From Acidovorax kalamii (lineage in GTDB: Bacteria > Pseudomonadota > Gammaproteobacteria > Burkholderiales > Burkholderiaceae_C), in assembly GCF_002245625.1 (NCBI RefSeq), contig NZ_NOIG01000006.1, positions 248,001-312,000 of the forward strand: DNA of 64,000 bases, written 5' to 3'. The notes beneath the pieces were generated by a model that was not told the DNA's origin, ran no database searches, and saw only the letters and a list, made by a program, of their open reading frames with translations. The position numbers were made by a program, and so were the translations under genes. Each line of letters begins with the position of its first letter. The first letter of the stretch is position 1. Below are positions 28,274 to 37,851 of the stretch, one piece after another.

Positions 28274-28822
28274 ATGTCAATCACCAAAGTGGGAAAAAGC
28301 GGACAGAAGTTCATTGCCAGAAACCGGGCACCGCGTGTGCAGATCGAGTACGACGTGGAAATCTACGGCTCGGAGAAGAAGGTGCACATTCCCTTTGTCA
28401 TGGGGGTGATGGCCGACCTCTCGGGCAAGCCTCTGGAGAACCTGCCTGAGATCGCTGACCGCAAGTTCCTGGACATCGACATCGATAACTTCGATGCCCG
28501 CATGAAGTCCATCAAGCCCCGCGCATCGTTCCTGGTACCGAACACTCTCACGGGCGAGGGCTACCTGAGCGTGGACCTTACCTTCGAAAGCATGGATGAC
28601 TTCTCGCCTGCCGCAGTCGCACGCAACATCGGCCCACTCAACGAACTACTGGAAGCCCGCACGCAGCTGCACAACCTGCTCTCCTACATGGACGGCAAGC
28701 AGGGCGCCGAAGAGCTCATCCGCAAGGTGCTGCAAAACCCTGCACTTCTCAAGTCGCTGGCCACCAGCGCCAAACCAGCCACTGAGCCTGCCAACGGCCC
28801 AGTCCAGAACGACGCCGCCTGA
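28274..28822 (+). CDS. tssB: TssB, small sheath subunit
   Basis: 182 residues, typical length. Family features: QKFIARNRAPRVQIEYDVE at the start, LPFVMGV-like IPFVMGVMADLSG, and FLDIDIDNFD. It pairs with TssC to form the contractile sheath around the Hcp tube. It has a strong ribosome-binding site (GAGAGAGG) and precedes tssC by 23 bases. The last 25 or so residues are low-complexity. Confidence 0.96.
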   Translation: MSITKVGKSGQKFIARNRAPRVQIEYDVEIYGSEKKVHIPFVMGVMADLSGKPLENLPEIADRKFLDIDIDNFDARMKSIKPRASFLVPNTLTGEGYLSVDLTFESMDDFSPAAVARNIGPLNELLEARTQLHNLLSYMDGKQGAEELIRKVLQNPALLKSLATSAKPATEPANGPVQNDAA

Positions 28823-28845
28823 GACCCCGCGAACGGAGATTACCC

Positions 28846-30342
28846 ATGAGCGCAGTAGCCATCAACGAATCATCCACAGCCCAGTCGCTGGAAGGCCACG
28901 ACTTTGCAGCCTTGCTGAACAAGGAGTTCAAGCCCAAGACCGACCAGGCACGCGACGCCGTCGAGGCCGCGGTCCAGACGCTGGCGCAACAAGCCCTGGC
29001 GTCTGTCGCCACCATTTCCAATGACGCCTACCAGACCGTCCAGGCCATCATCGCGGAGATCGACCGCAAGCTGTCCGAACAGGTCAACCTGGTGATCCAC
29101 CACGCGGAATTCCAGAAGCTCGAGGGAGCCTGGCGTGGCCTGCAGCATCTGGTGACCAACACCGAGGTGGACGAGATGCTCAAGATCCGCGTGATGAACA
29201 TCTCGAAGAAAGAGCTGCACCGCAATATGCGCCGCTACAAGGGCGTCGGTTGGGACCAGAGCCCCATCTTCAAGAAGGTCTACGAAGAAGAATACGGACA
29301 GTTCGGTGGCGAGCCCTTCGGCTGTCTGGTGGGTGACTACCACTTCGACCACAGCCCGCCGGACGTCGAGCTGCTGGGCGAGATGGCCAAGGTGGCTGCG
29401 GCTGCCCACTGCCCCTTCATCTCCGGCGCATCGCCTGCACTGATGCAGATGGATTCGTGGCAGGAGTTGGCCAACCCGCGCGACCTGACCAAGATCTTCA
29501 CCAACACCGAGTACGCAGCCTGGCGCAGTCTGCGCGAGTCCGACGACTCCAAGTACATCGGCTTGGCCATGCCGCGTTTCCTGGCGCGCCTTCCCTATGG
29601 CGCCAAGACCAACCCGGTGGACGAATTCGACTTCGAAGAAGAAACCGCGAGCGGCAACCACAGCAAGTACTGCTGGGCCAACTCGGCCTATGCCATGGCG
29701 GTGAACATCAACCGGTCCTTCAAGTACTACGGCTGGTGTACGTCCATCCGAGGTGTGGAGTCTGGCGGGGCGGTGGAGAACCTGCCCGCGCACACCTTCC
29801 CGACGGACGATGGCGGCGTGGACATGAAATGCCCCACCGAAATCGCCATCAGCGACCGCCGCGAGGCCGAGTTGGCCAAGAACGGCTTCATGCCCTTGGT
29901 CCACCGGAAGAACTCGGACGTTGCAGCCTTCATCGGCGCGCAGTCGCTCAACAAGCCCGCAGAGTACTACGACGCCGACGCAACGGCGAACGCCAACCTC
30001 TCAGCACGGCTGCCCTACATGTTCGCGTGCTGCCGCTTCGCCCACTACCTCAAGTGCATCGTGCGCGACAAGATCGGTTCGTTCAAGGAGCGCAGCGACA
30101 TGGAGCGCTGGCTCAACGACTGGATCATGAACTACGTCGATGGCGATCCGTCGAACTCTTCGCAGGAAACCAAGGCGCGCAAGCCGCTGGCCGCTGCAGA
30201 GGTCGAAGTGAATGAAGTGGAGGGCAATCCGGGGTACTACACGTCCAAGTTCTTCCTGCGCCCGCACTACCAGCTCGAAGGCCTGACTGTGTCGCTGCGG
30301 CTGGTGTCGAAGCTGCCGTCCGTCAAGGAAGCCAGCAACTGA
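28846..30342 (+). CDS. tssC: TssC, large sheath subunit
   Basis: 498 residues, full length. Conserved stretches are visible: VDEMLKIRVMNISKKEL, FGCLVGDYHFDHSPPD, FISGASPALM and PRFLARLPYG. With TssB it forms the contractile sheath, whose exposed parts are recognised by TssH after contraction. GGAG lies a few bases before the ATG. Confidence 0.97.
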   Translation: MSAVAINESSTAQSLEGHDFAALLNKEFKPKTDQARDAVEAAVQTLAQQALASVATISNDAYQTVQAIIAEIDRKLSEQVNLVIHHAEFQKLEGAWRGLQHLVTNTEVDEMLKIRVMNISKKELHRNMRRYKGVGWDQSPIFKKVYEEEYGQFGGEPFGCLVGDYHFDHSPPDVELLGEMAKVAAAAHCPFISGASPALMQMDSWQELANPRDLTKIFTNTEYAAWRSLRESDDSKYIGLAMPRFLARLPYGAKTNPVDEFDFEEETASGNHSKYCWANSAYAMAVNINRSFKYYGWCTSIRGVESGGAVENLPAHTFPTDDGGVDMKCPTEIAISDRREAELAKNGFMPLVHRKNSDVAAFIGAQSLNKPAEYYDADATANANLSARLPYMFACCRFAHYLKCIVRDKIGSFKERSDMERWLNDWIMNYVDGDPSNSSQETKARKPLAAAEVEVNEVEGNPGYYTSKFFLRPHYQLEGLTVSLRLVSKLPSVKEASN

Positions 30343-30654
30343 TCCCGGCCAGTTCAGGGGGGGTTCTCTGGCTCCGAGGCATCGCGTCGGCCACTGGTCA
30401 GCGCGATGCCCATATCTACAGTGGCAGGCGCCCCGGCGCTCGACCACACACACCTTGAGCAACCCACCGTGCGGACCACATCCGCCAGAAACACGAGCGG
30501 ATGCCCCAAGGCGCAGCAAAAAAGCGGGCACGCGGTTGCTCAAAAGGGCCAAGCACGGTCGAGCGGACAGCTGCGTGCCAGGCTGCGGCCCCTCCAGCCC
30601 CCTTGTCCGCACCTAGTAGTGCCATGCATGCCATCACCTCAACGAGTTTCCAAC
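30343..30654. other. Intergenic region between tssC and tagJ
   Basis: 312 bases. In many T6SS clusters hcp sits at this position; here hcp is 18 kb away and I see no hcp remnant. An open frame continuous with tagJ runs back to 30406, but its composition is unlike a T6SS protein, so most of this stretch is probably untranslated. No terminator or clear promoter recognised. Confidence 0.5.
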
Positions 30655-31443
30655 GTGACTTCTGCTGTACTTTTTGATTCCCAAAGCCCGCTGGACCTTC
30701 AGATGAACCGCGTCAAGGAAGCGATCCGGGCGGAACCTGCAAAAGCACCGCTGCGCACGTTCTACTTCCAGTTGCTCGCCGTGCTCGGAGACTGGAACAA
30801 GGCACTGGCGCAGCTGCAGATGTGCGCGCAGCTGGACCCCAAAGCCATACCCATGGCTCAGGCCTACCGTGAGGCCTTGCGCTGCGAGCTGCTGCGCAAG
30901 GAAGTATTCGAAGGTCAGCGCACGCCCTACATCCTCGGTGAGCCGCCCGCCTGGTTGAGCTACATGGTGGATGCGCTGAAGGCGCAAGCCCAGGGATCGC
31001 ACGACGCTGCGCTGAAACTGCGCACGCAGGCCTTGGACATGGCGCCTGCCTCGGCAGGTGCCATCAATGGCGATGCGTTCGAATGGCTTTGCGACTCGGA
31101 CTCTCGACTCGGCCCCGCCTTCGAGCTTTACACCAACGGCTGCTACTACTGGGTGCCTTTCTCCGCCGTGCGCAGCGTGACACTGGACAAGCCGTCAGAC
31201 CTTCGCGACCTCGTGTGGCAACCCGCCGAACTGGCACTCGCGAACGAGAGCACCCTGCGCGGCCTCATACCGACACGCTATCCAACGCAAGAGGGTGACG
31301 ACGACAGCCTGCGGCTGGCACGCCGCACCGAATGGACGGAACTCGGCGGCGAACATGTTGCGGGCCGGGGCCAGCGGGTACTGATTTCCGACCAAGGCGA
31401 CCACGCCTTGCTCGACATCCGCACGATCTCCTTCAACGCCTGA
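30655..31443 (+). CDS. tagJ: TagJ (ImpE/SciE-type) T6SS accessory protein
   Basis: About 262 residues of the TagJ family: LRTFYFQLLAVLGDWNKALAQL near the start, then YREALRCELLR, AFEWLCD-like DAFEWLCDSDSRLGPAFE and YYWVPF. TagJ binds TssB and is thought to modulate ClpV recruitment or sheath turnover. The start is uncertain. The family domain begins right after the GTG at 30655, an ATG at 30628 is the alternative, and neither has a good ribosome-binding site. tssE follows after eleven bases. Confidence 0.82.
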   Translation: MTSAVLFDSQSPLDLQMNRVKEAIRAEPAKAPLRTFYFQLLAVLGDWNKALAQLQMCAQLDPKAIPMAQAYREALRCELLRKEVFEGQRTPYILGEPPAWLSYMVDALKAQAQGSHDAALKLRTQALDMAPASAGAINGDAFEWLCDSDSRLGPAFELYTNGCYYWVPFSAVRSVTLDKPSDLRDLVWQPAELALANESTLRGLIPTRYPTQEGDDDSLRLARRTEWTELGGEHVAGRGQRVLISDQGDHALLDIRTISFNA

Positions 31444-31454
31444 CGCGGGTTGCC

Positions 31455-31979
31455 ATGCTGACTAGGCGCCAAAGCGGTTTCGGCACGGAGAAAGATCGCC
31501 TGCAGCCAGCTTTGCTGGACCGGCTGACCGACCACGAGCCCACCCGCCGCACCGAGCAGGCCGACGCGGTCTACGTCACCGAGGCGCGTCTGCGCGCCGC
31601 ACTGCTGCGCGACCTGGGCTGGCTGCTCAATGCAAGCAATGCGTCAGGGCACATCGACTTCGACGGCCTGGCGCACGCAGAGCGGTCCACACTCAATTAC
31701 GGCATGACCCCCTTGGCGGGCAAACTCCTGTCCGATCTGGACTGGAAGGACGTCGAAGCCAACGTGAGCCGGGCGATCCTCGCGTTCGAGCCCCGCGTGC
31801 TACCGGAGTCGCTGACAGTGGCGCTGCTGCCCTCGTTCGATTCACTGAACCACCACAACACCTTGCAGTTCGAGATCAGATGCCAGTTCTGGTCCATGCC
31901 CTATCCGCTGGAACTGCTGCTCAAGACCAGCCTGGACCTGGAGACCGGCCAGGTGGTGGTGTCCGACCTCAGAAGCTGA
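31455..31979 (+). CDS. tssE: TssE, gp25-like baseplate protein
   Basis: 174 residues. It carries the gp25-like fold of the baseplate wedge: RDLGWLLNAS, LNYGMTPLAG, and FEPRVLPESL near the sheath-contacting helix. TssE starts sheath polymerisation by donating a strand to TssB/C. The start at 31455 is the first ATG after the tagJ stop; earlier in-frame codons lie inside tagJ. tssF follows after 16 bases. Confidence 0.92.
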   Translation: MLTRRQSGFGTEKDRLQPALLDRLTDHEPTRRTEQADAVYVTEARLRAALLRDLGWLLNASNASGHIDFDGLAHAERSTLNYGMTPLAGKLLSDLDWKDVEANVSRAILAFEPRVLPESLTVALLPSFDSLNHHNTLQFEIRCQFWSMPYPLELLLKTSLDLETGQVVVSDLRS

Positions 31980-31995
31980 GAGTGAAAGCCGTGCA

Positions 31996-33870
31996 ATGAA
32001 TCCGCGCCTGGTCGAGTACTACAACCGCGAACTCGCATACCTGCGCGAACTGGGCGCCGAGTTCGCTGCGGCCTTCCCAAAGATCGCAGGGCGCTTGGCG
32101 CTGCGCGACCTGGACGTGGCCGACCCGTATGTCGAACGGCTGCTGGAAGGCTTCAGCTTTCTCACGGCCCGAGTGCAGATGAAGATGGATGCGGAGTTTC
32201 CGAGGCTTTCGCAGCGCATCCTCGAAATGGTGTGCCCCCACTACCTAGCCCCCACTCCCGCGATGGTCATCGTCCAGATGTCGCCCAGCGAAACCGAAGG
32301 CAACGTGGCTGACGGTTACTGCCTGCCAGCGGGCAGCATGCTGAGGACCCGCAAGTCCACCGACGACCAGACGCCGTGCGACTTCCGCACCGGGCACGAT
32401 GTGACGCTCTGGCCCGTGTCCCTCACACGTGCAGCACTGGGCGGCCCGCCGCTGGATATTCCGCTGGCCCGCTTCGGCCTGCCTCAGGAGCCCGCAGGGC
32501 ATCTGCGGATGGAATTCGAAACTCAGGGTGCGACCGATTTTTCGCGCCTGCCGATGGACCGGCTCGACTTCTACATCCATGCCACCGACACCGTGGCTTC
32601 CCACCTGCAAGAGGTGCTGCACCACGCGCTGCAGGGCATCGTGGTGCATGACGTGCAGGACCCCGGCAAGGTGTACGGCTACCTGCCGGCCCAGGCGTTG
32701 CAGGCGGAAGGCTATGAACAGCGACAGGCACTGCTGCCCTACTCGCACCGCGCGTTCCAAGGCCACCGGTTGCTGCACGAGTACTTCGCCTTTCCGCCCC
32801 GTTTCCGGTTCTTTTCTATACAGGGCCTGGCCGCTTCGCTCAGGCAGGTTCCCTCGCGGCGGCTAGCAATGACGCTGCTGCTGCGCAAGGCCCGTCCGGA
32901 CCTGGAGCCAGTCGTGGACGCGCAGAACTTCCTGTTGCATTGCACTCCGGCCATCAACCTCTTCGAACGCATGGCGGACCGCATCCACGTGTCCGCAGAT
33001 GTGAACGAGTACCACGTGGTGATGGAGCGCACACGACCGCGCGACTTCGAGGTGTACAGCGTTCTCGGGGTCACGGGGCACCAGGAGGGCCAGATCAACG
33101 ACCGGGAGTTCGTTCCCCTCTACGCCTCCGTGCACGGCATCCGGTCGGAAGACCAGGCGTACTTCGCGGTGCGGCGGGAGCCCCGGCTTTTTTCGGAGCA
33201 CGCGGTGCGCTTCGGTCCCCGCACCCAGTACCTTGGCAGCGAGGTTTTCCTGTCGCTGGTGGACCAGCAGGCAGCCCCGTTCTCCGACGACCTCAAGCAA
33301 CTGTCCGTCCGCACGCTGTGCACGAACCGGGACTTGCCGCTGCTCATGTCCACCAACCAGGCTGAGGGCGATTTCATCACGCTCGATTCGGCCCCCATTG
33401 GCGCCATCCGCACCATCGCGGGCCCCTCACGGCCCGTGGGCAGCATTGCCGAGAACGAAGTCACTTGGCGGCTGATTTCCCACCTCTCGCTGAACTACCT
33501 CGCGATGACAGACCTCTCCGAGCAAGAAGGGGCAGCAACCTTGCGCGAGCTGATGAACCTCTATCTGGCCCTCGGAGACCATGCGCTCGCGGGCCAGGTC
33601 GCGGGACTCAAAGAAATGAGCATCCGCCCCATCACCCGACGCCTCACGCAGCACAGGCAGCTGGTGTACGGCCGCGGTGTGGGCGTCACTCTGACGGTGG
33701 ACGAATCCTCCTTTGCCGGCGTCAGCGCCTGGCCGCTCGCTTGCGTGCTGGAGCGCTTCTTCGCACGCCATGTGGGCGTGAACAGCTTCACGGAGCTGTC
33801 TCTGCACTCCCGGCAGCGTGGGCCTGTCGCCACATGGGACGTGCGGCCCGGCCAGAGGCCCAACACATGA
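31996..33870 (+). CDS. tssF: TssF, T6SS baseplate protein
   Basis: 624 residues, normal length, beginning with the signature NPRLVEYYNRELAYLRELG and containing FPKIAGRLAL and DPYVERLLEGFSFL. TssF forms a heterotrimer with TssG (two TssF per TssG) in each baseplate wedge. Its last bases overlap the tssG start (ATGA). Confidence 0.96.
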   Translation: MNPRLVEYYNRELAYLRELGAEFAAAFPKIAGRLALRDLDVADPYVERLLEGFSFLTARVQMKMDAEFPRLSQRILEMVCPHYLAPTPAMVIVQMSPSETEGNVADGYCLPAGSMLRTRKSTDDQTPCDFRTGHDVTLWPVSLTRAALGGPPLDIPLARFGLPQEPAGHLRMEFETQGATDFSRLPMDRLDFYIHATDTVASHLQEVLHHALQGIVVHDVQDPGKVYGYLPAQALQAEGYEQRQALLPYSHRAFQGHRLLHEYFAFPPRFRFFSIQGLAASLRQVPSRRLAMTLLLRKARPDLEPVVDAQNFLLHCTPAINLFERMADRIHVSADVNEYHVVMERTRPRDFEVYSVLGVTGHQEGQINDREFVPLYASVHGIRSEDQAYFAVRREPRLFSEHAVRFGPRTQYLGSEVFLSLVDQQAAPFSDDLKQLSVRTLCTNRDLPLLMSTNQAEGDFITLDSAPIGAIRTIAGPSRPVGSIAENEVTWRLISHLSLNYLAMTDLSEQEGAATLRELMNLYLALGDHALAGQVAGLKEMSIRPITRRLTQHRQLVYGRGVGVTLTVDESSFAGVSAWPLACVLERFFARHVGVNSFTELSLHSRQRGPVATWDVRPGQRPNT

Positions 33871-34967
33871 GTCGCATGGCACCGCCCACCCTGCCGCAGG
33901 CAGGGCAACGCACTGGTGAACCAGTCTTGTGGCGGCGGCTACGCCACGACCCGCATGCTTTCGATCTGTTTTTCACACTGCGCTGGCTCCAGGCTCACCA
34001 TCCCGAGCAGCCGCGTCTGGGCCGCGCCGCCCGCCCGCAAGCCGAGCCCATCCGCCTGGGACAGGACCCGTCGCTCGCTTTCGCGCCCGCGACCATTGCA
34101 GAACTCCTGCCCCCCACCGCAGGCCAGCCAGAGCGCCTGACGGTCTGGAACTTCGGCCTCTACGGCCCCAACGGGCCCATGCCAACGCACCTGACGGAAT
34201 ATGTGCGGGAGCGCCAGCGACAGTACGACGATCCGACGCTTGCACGGTTTTCCGACATCTTCCACCACCGGCTGCTCCTGCTCTTCTTCCGCGCCTGGGC
34301 CGATGCCCAGCCCACCGTGTCGCTCGACCGGCCGGGCGACAGCATGTTCAGCCGACACCTGGCCAGCCTCATCGGGATCGGCGAGCCGTCTGCGCGCCAG
34401 CGCGACGCCGTGCAAGACCACGCCAAGCTGCACATGGCCGGACACATGACGCGGTCCACCCGCAACCCGGAAGGGCTGCAACGTGCCATCGGCAGCTACT
34501 TCGGGGTGCCGGTAGTGATGCAGGAGTACTGCCTTCACTTCCTGGCACTGGAACCATCGCAACAGACCCGCCTGTCGCGACACCCGTGCAACTCCCAACT
34601 GGGCGTGGACACGGTGGTCGGTTCACGGGTGCCGGACGCCCAAAGCAAGTTCCGCCTGCGCATTGGTCCCATGACGCTCGCCCAGTACGAGCGTTTCCTG
34701 CCCGACCAACCCGATTTCAGGGCCCTGGTGGATTGGGTGCGCAACTACCTGGGCATCGAATACGCCTGGGATTTCGAACTCGTATTGCAGCGGGAGGAAG
34801 TGCCTGGCACACGCCTTGGCGGTGGCACCCGGCTAGGCTGGACGAGCTGGATGCTCGATGGCCCCGCGCCCCGCGACGCGGATGACCTCCGCCTGGACCC
34901 GGAAAGCTGGCTCCAGTCCCGTGGTCACCGCGTCATCGCCCGAACAGTGCCAGCGGCCACCCGCTAG
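33867..34967 (+). CDS. tssG: TssG, T6SS baseplate protein
   Basis: 366 residues. Family features: HAFDLFFTLRWLQAHHP, NFGLYGPNGPMPTHLTEY, DIFHHRLLLLFFRAWA and GTRLGWTSWM. It partners TssF in the wedge. The ATG at 33867 overlaps the tssF stop by four bases; in-frame codons further upstream lie within tssF. Confidence 0.95.
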   Translation: MSRMAPPTLPQAGQRTGEPVLWRRLRHDPHAFDLFFTLRWLQAHHPEQPRLGRAARPQAEPIRLGQDPSLAFAPATIAELLPPTAGQPERLTVWNFGLYGPNGPMPTHLTEYVRERQRQYDDPTLARFSDIFHHRLLLLFFRAWADAQPTVSLDRPGDSMFSRHLASLIGIGEPSARQRDAVQDHAKLHMAGHMTRSTRNPEGLQRAIGSYFGVPVVMQEYCLHFLALEPSQQTRLSRHPCNSQLGVDTVVGSRVPDAQSKFRLRIGPMTLAQYERFLPDQPDFRALVDWVRNYLGIEYAWDFELVLQREEVPGTRLGGGTRLGWTSWMLDGPAPRDADDLRLDPESWLQSRGHRVIARTVPAATR

Positions 34968-35027
34968 CGGCCGCCCCACACACAACCCTTCCAGCATTTT
35001 TCTCTTCAACGCACCGTCACCACGCCC

Positions 35028-37718
35028 ATGTCAGAGATCAGCCGCCTTGCCCTGTTCGGAAAACTCAACCCCCTGCTTTTCAAGTCGCTCGAAGGCGCCA
35101 CCGTGTTTTGCAAACTGCGGGGCAACCCTTACGTGGAGCTGGTGCACTGGCTGCACCAGCTGCTGCAGGAGAACGACTCCGACCTGCTGCGGATCTTCCG
35201 CCACTTCGAAATCGATGCCGAGCAGCTCGCCGTCGATGTGCTGCGCAGCCTGGACCGGCTTCCCCGGGGCGCTACATCGATCTCCGACTTCTCGGACCAG
35301 ATCGAAACGTCGATCGAGCGCGGGTGGGTCTATGCCACATTGATGTTCAACGAGTCGCAGATCCGCAGCGCCTACTGGCTGTCGGGCATGCTGCGCACCC
35401 GGGCACTGGCCAACGAGCTGCGGTCCATCTCCAAGGAGCTGGAAAAGATCAACGAACCCGCGTTGAGCGATGCATTTCCCAAGGTGCTGCCGCACTCGCC
35501 GGAGGCCAAGTTGCAAGCGGCCGATGGCTCAGGTCTGCAAGGAAGCCCCGGCGAGGCCAGCGGTGCGACGCCGTCGCTGGGCGCGGGCAAGCAAGAGGCG
35601 CTGCAGCGATACACGGTGGACCTGACTGAGCGCGCCCGCAAAGGCGAGCTTGACCCGGTGACTGGGCGTGACGAGGAGGTGCGCCAGATGATCGACATCC
35701 TCATGCGCCGCCGTCAGAACAACCCCATCCTGGTAGGCGAAGCGGGTGTCGGCAAAACCGCCGTGGTGGAAGGCCTGGCACTGCGCATTGCATCGGACGA
35801 CGTCCCTCCGCCGCTGCGTGGCGTTCAGCTGCGCGTCATGGATGTCGGCCTGCTGCAGGCCGGCGCCAGCATGAAGGGCGAGTTCGAAAACCGCCTGCGC
35901 TCGCTGCTGGACGAGGTGCAGGCCAGCACCACACCCATCGTGCTGTTCATCGACGAAGTGCACACGCTGATCGGAGCCGGTGGCCAGGCGGGCACGGGCG
36001 ACGCTGCCAACCTGCTCAAGCCCGCGCTGGCCCGTGGCGTGCTGCGCACCATCGGCGCCACGACCTGGGCCGAATACAAGAAGTACATCGAAAAAGACCC
36101 AGCGCTGACCCGGCGCTTCCAGCTGGTGCACATCCACGAGCCGGATGAGCCCAAGGCCGTCCACATGCTGCGCGGTGTGGCCGCCAAGCTGGAAGCTCAC
36201 CACAAGGTGCGGATCGCGGACGAGGCCGTGGTGGCTGCCGTTAGCCTTTCGCACCGGTACATCCCTTCGCGCCAGCTCCCGGACAAGGCCGTGAGCCTCA
36301 TCGACACGGCCTGCTCCCGCGTCGCCATGGCCCTGACAGCGACACCTGCGCGCCTGGAAGCGGTCACCCGGCAGCAAGACGCTCTCCGGCTGGAACTCGA
36401 CGTCGTGCAGCGCGAAGCGGAACTGGGCCTGGCGGAGGCGGGCCGCCAGGACGAACTGACGACCACATTGGAGCGCCTGGAGCAGGAACGCAGCACGCTG
36501 GCCGACCGACTGGGCCGCGAAAGCGAGCTTGCCCAGCGCATCGTCCAGGCAGAGGCTGCGTTGATGGCGGCACGCCTTGCCCGCACGCAGGGCGAAGCCG
36601 TCGCCCCGGCAGAGCCTTCCGTCACTGCACCGACCGTCACAGCATCACAGCTGGAAGCGCTGCGCAAGGAGCTTGAGGCCCTGCAAGGTGATGACCCACT
36701 GCTGCATCCTGTGGTCGATGCCGGTGTCGTGGCTGCCGTGGTCGCCGAATGGACTGGCATCCCGGTCGGCCGGATGGTGCGCGACGAAGTGAAGTCGGTA
36801 CTGACGCTCGCACAAACATTGGAAAAACGGGTGATCGGACAGCGCCACGGCCTGGAGGCCATTACGCGCCGCATCCAGACGGCCCGCGCGCAGCTGGACA
36901 ACCCCAGCAAGCCCATTGGCGTATTCCTGCTCGCGGGCCCGTCCGGTGTGGGCAAGACCGAAACCGCGCTGTCCTTGGCCGAAGCTCTGTATGGCGGCGA
37001 GCAAAACCTCATCACCATCAACATGAGCGAGTTCCAGGAAGCGCACACGGTCTCCACACTCAAGGGGGCGCCTCCAGGCTACGTCGGCTACGGCGAAGGC
37101 GGCGTGCTGACCGAAGCCGTGCGGCGCAGACCCTACAGCGTGGTGCTGCTCGATGAAATCGAGAAGGCCCACTCCGACGTGCACGAAATGTTCTTCCAGG
37201 TGTTCGACAAAGGCTGGATGGAGGACGGCGAGGGTCGCTACATCGACTTCAAGAACACCGTGATCATCCTGACCTCGAATGTCGGCTCGGAGCTGATAGC
37301 CGGCATGTGCAGCGACCCGGAGCTGGCCCCCACACCAGAAGCCTTGGCCAAAGCCGTGCGGCAACCCTTGCTCGACAAGTTTCCCGCCGCACTGCTGGGA
37401 CGCCTTACGGTGGTGCCTTACTACCCCATCTCCGATGCGATGCTCGAGCAGATCATCGGACTGCAGCTGCGCCGTATCCAGGCCCGCATCCAGGCCAACC
37501 ACGGCGCACAGTTCCAGTTCGACGACCGTGCGGTGCAACTGATCCGCGAGCGCTGCAGCGAAGTCGAATCCGGGGCACGCATGATTGACGCGATCCTGAC
37601 CCAGAACCTTCTCCCTCGCCTCGCGATGGAGTTCCTGCAGGCCTCGGTGGATGCGAAATGCATCGACCGCATTGACGTGAGCGCTGCCGACAACGACTTT
37701 GTGATCCGCTACACCTGA
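35028..37718 (+). CDS. tssH: TssH (ClpV), AAA+ sheath-recycling ATPase
   Basis: 896 residues. The N-terminal domain binds contracted sheath. Two AAA+ modules have intact Walker A motifs: GEAGVGKT with Lys243 and GPSGVGKT with Lys643. The Walker B segments are LFIDEVH and VVLLDEIEKAH. An acidic/coiled middle domain lies near 440-510. It unfolds contracted TssBC so subunits can be reused. 60 bases separate it from tssG, without an obvious strong ribosome-binding site. Confidence 0.96.
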   Translation: MSEISRLALFGKLNPLLFKSLEGATVFCKLRGNPYVELVHWLHQLLQENDSDLLRIFRHFEIDAEQLAVDVLRSLDRLPRGATSISDFSDQIETSIERGWVYATLMFNESQIRSAYWLSGMLRTRALANELRSISKELEKINEPALSDAFPKVLPHSPEAKLQAADGSGLQGSPGEASGATPSLGAGKQEALQRYTVDLTERARKGELDPVTGRDEEVRQMIDILMRRRQNNPILVGEAGVGKTAVVEGLALRIASDDVPPPLRGVQLRVMDVGLLQAGASMKGEFENRLRSLLDEVQASTTPIVLFIDEVHTLIGAGGQAGTGDAANLLKPALARGVLRTIGATTWAEYKKYIEKDPALTRRFQLVHIHEPDEPKAVHMLRGVAAKLEAHHKVRIADEAVVAAVSLSHRYIPSRQLPDKAVSLIDTACSRVAMALTATPARLEAVTRQQDALRLELDVVQREAELGLAEAGRQDELTTTLERLEQERSTLADRLGRESELAQRIVQAEAALMAARLARTQGEAVAPAEPSVTAPTVTASQLEALRKELEALQGDDPLLHPVVDAGVVAAVVAEWTGIPVGRMVRDEVKSVLTLAQTLEKRVIGQRHGLEAITRRIQTARAQLDNPSKPIGVFLLAGPSGVGKTETALSLAEALYGGEQNLITINMSEFQEAHTVSTLKGAPPGYVGYGEGGVLTEAVRRRPYSVVLLDEIEKAHSDVHEMFFQVFDKGWMEDGEGRYIDFKNTVIILTSNVGSELIAGMCSDPELAPTPEALAKAVRQPLLDKFPAALLGRLTVVPYYPISDAMLEQIIGLQLRRIQARIQANHGAQFQFDDRAVQLIRERCSEVESGARMIDAILTQNLLPRLAMEFLQASVDAKCIDRIDVSAADNDFVIRYT

Positions 37719-37851
37719 TTCCAAAAGCCTTTTCTCGCCAGTCAACGCCACTATGCCCAACGACCGCCTGCTACGCGACCTGTCCCAGATCACCCGCGCC
37801 ACCAAAGCTTCGCCAGCCAACGCGCTCAAGCAGCGCAGCGGGGTATGCGAT

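Noticed and set aside
28057-28314. 85-codon minus-strand frame upstream of tssB
   Set aside because: It overlaps the tssB start and ribosome-binding site, shows no family pattern and has no supporting signals.
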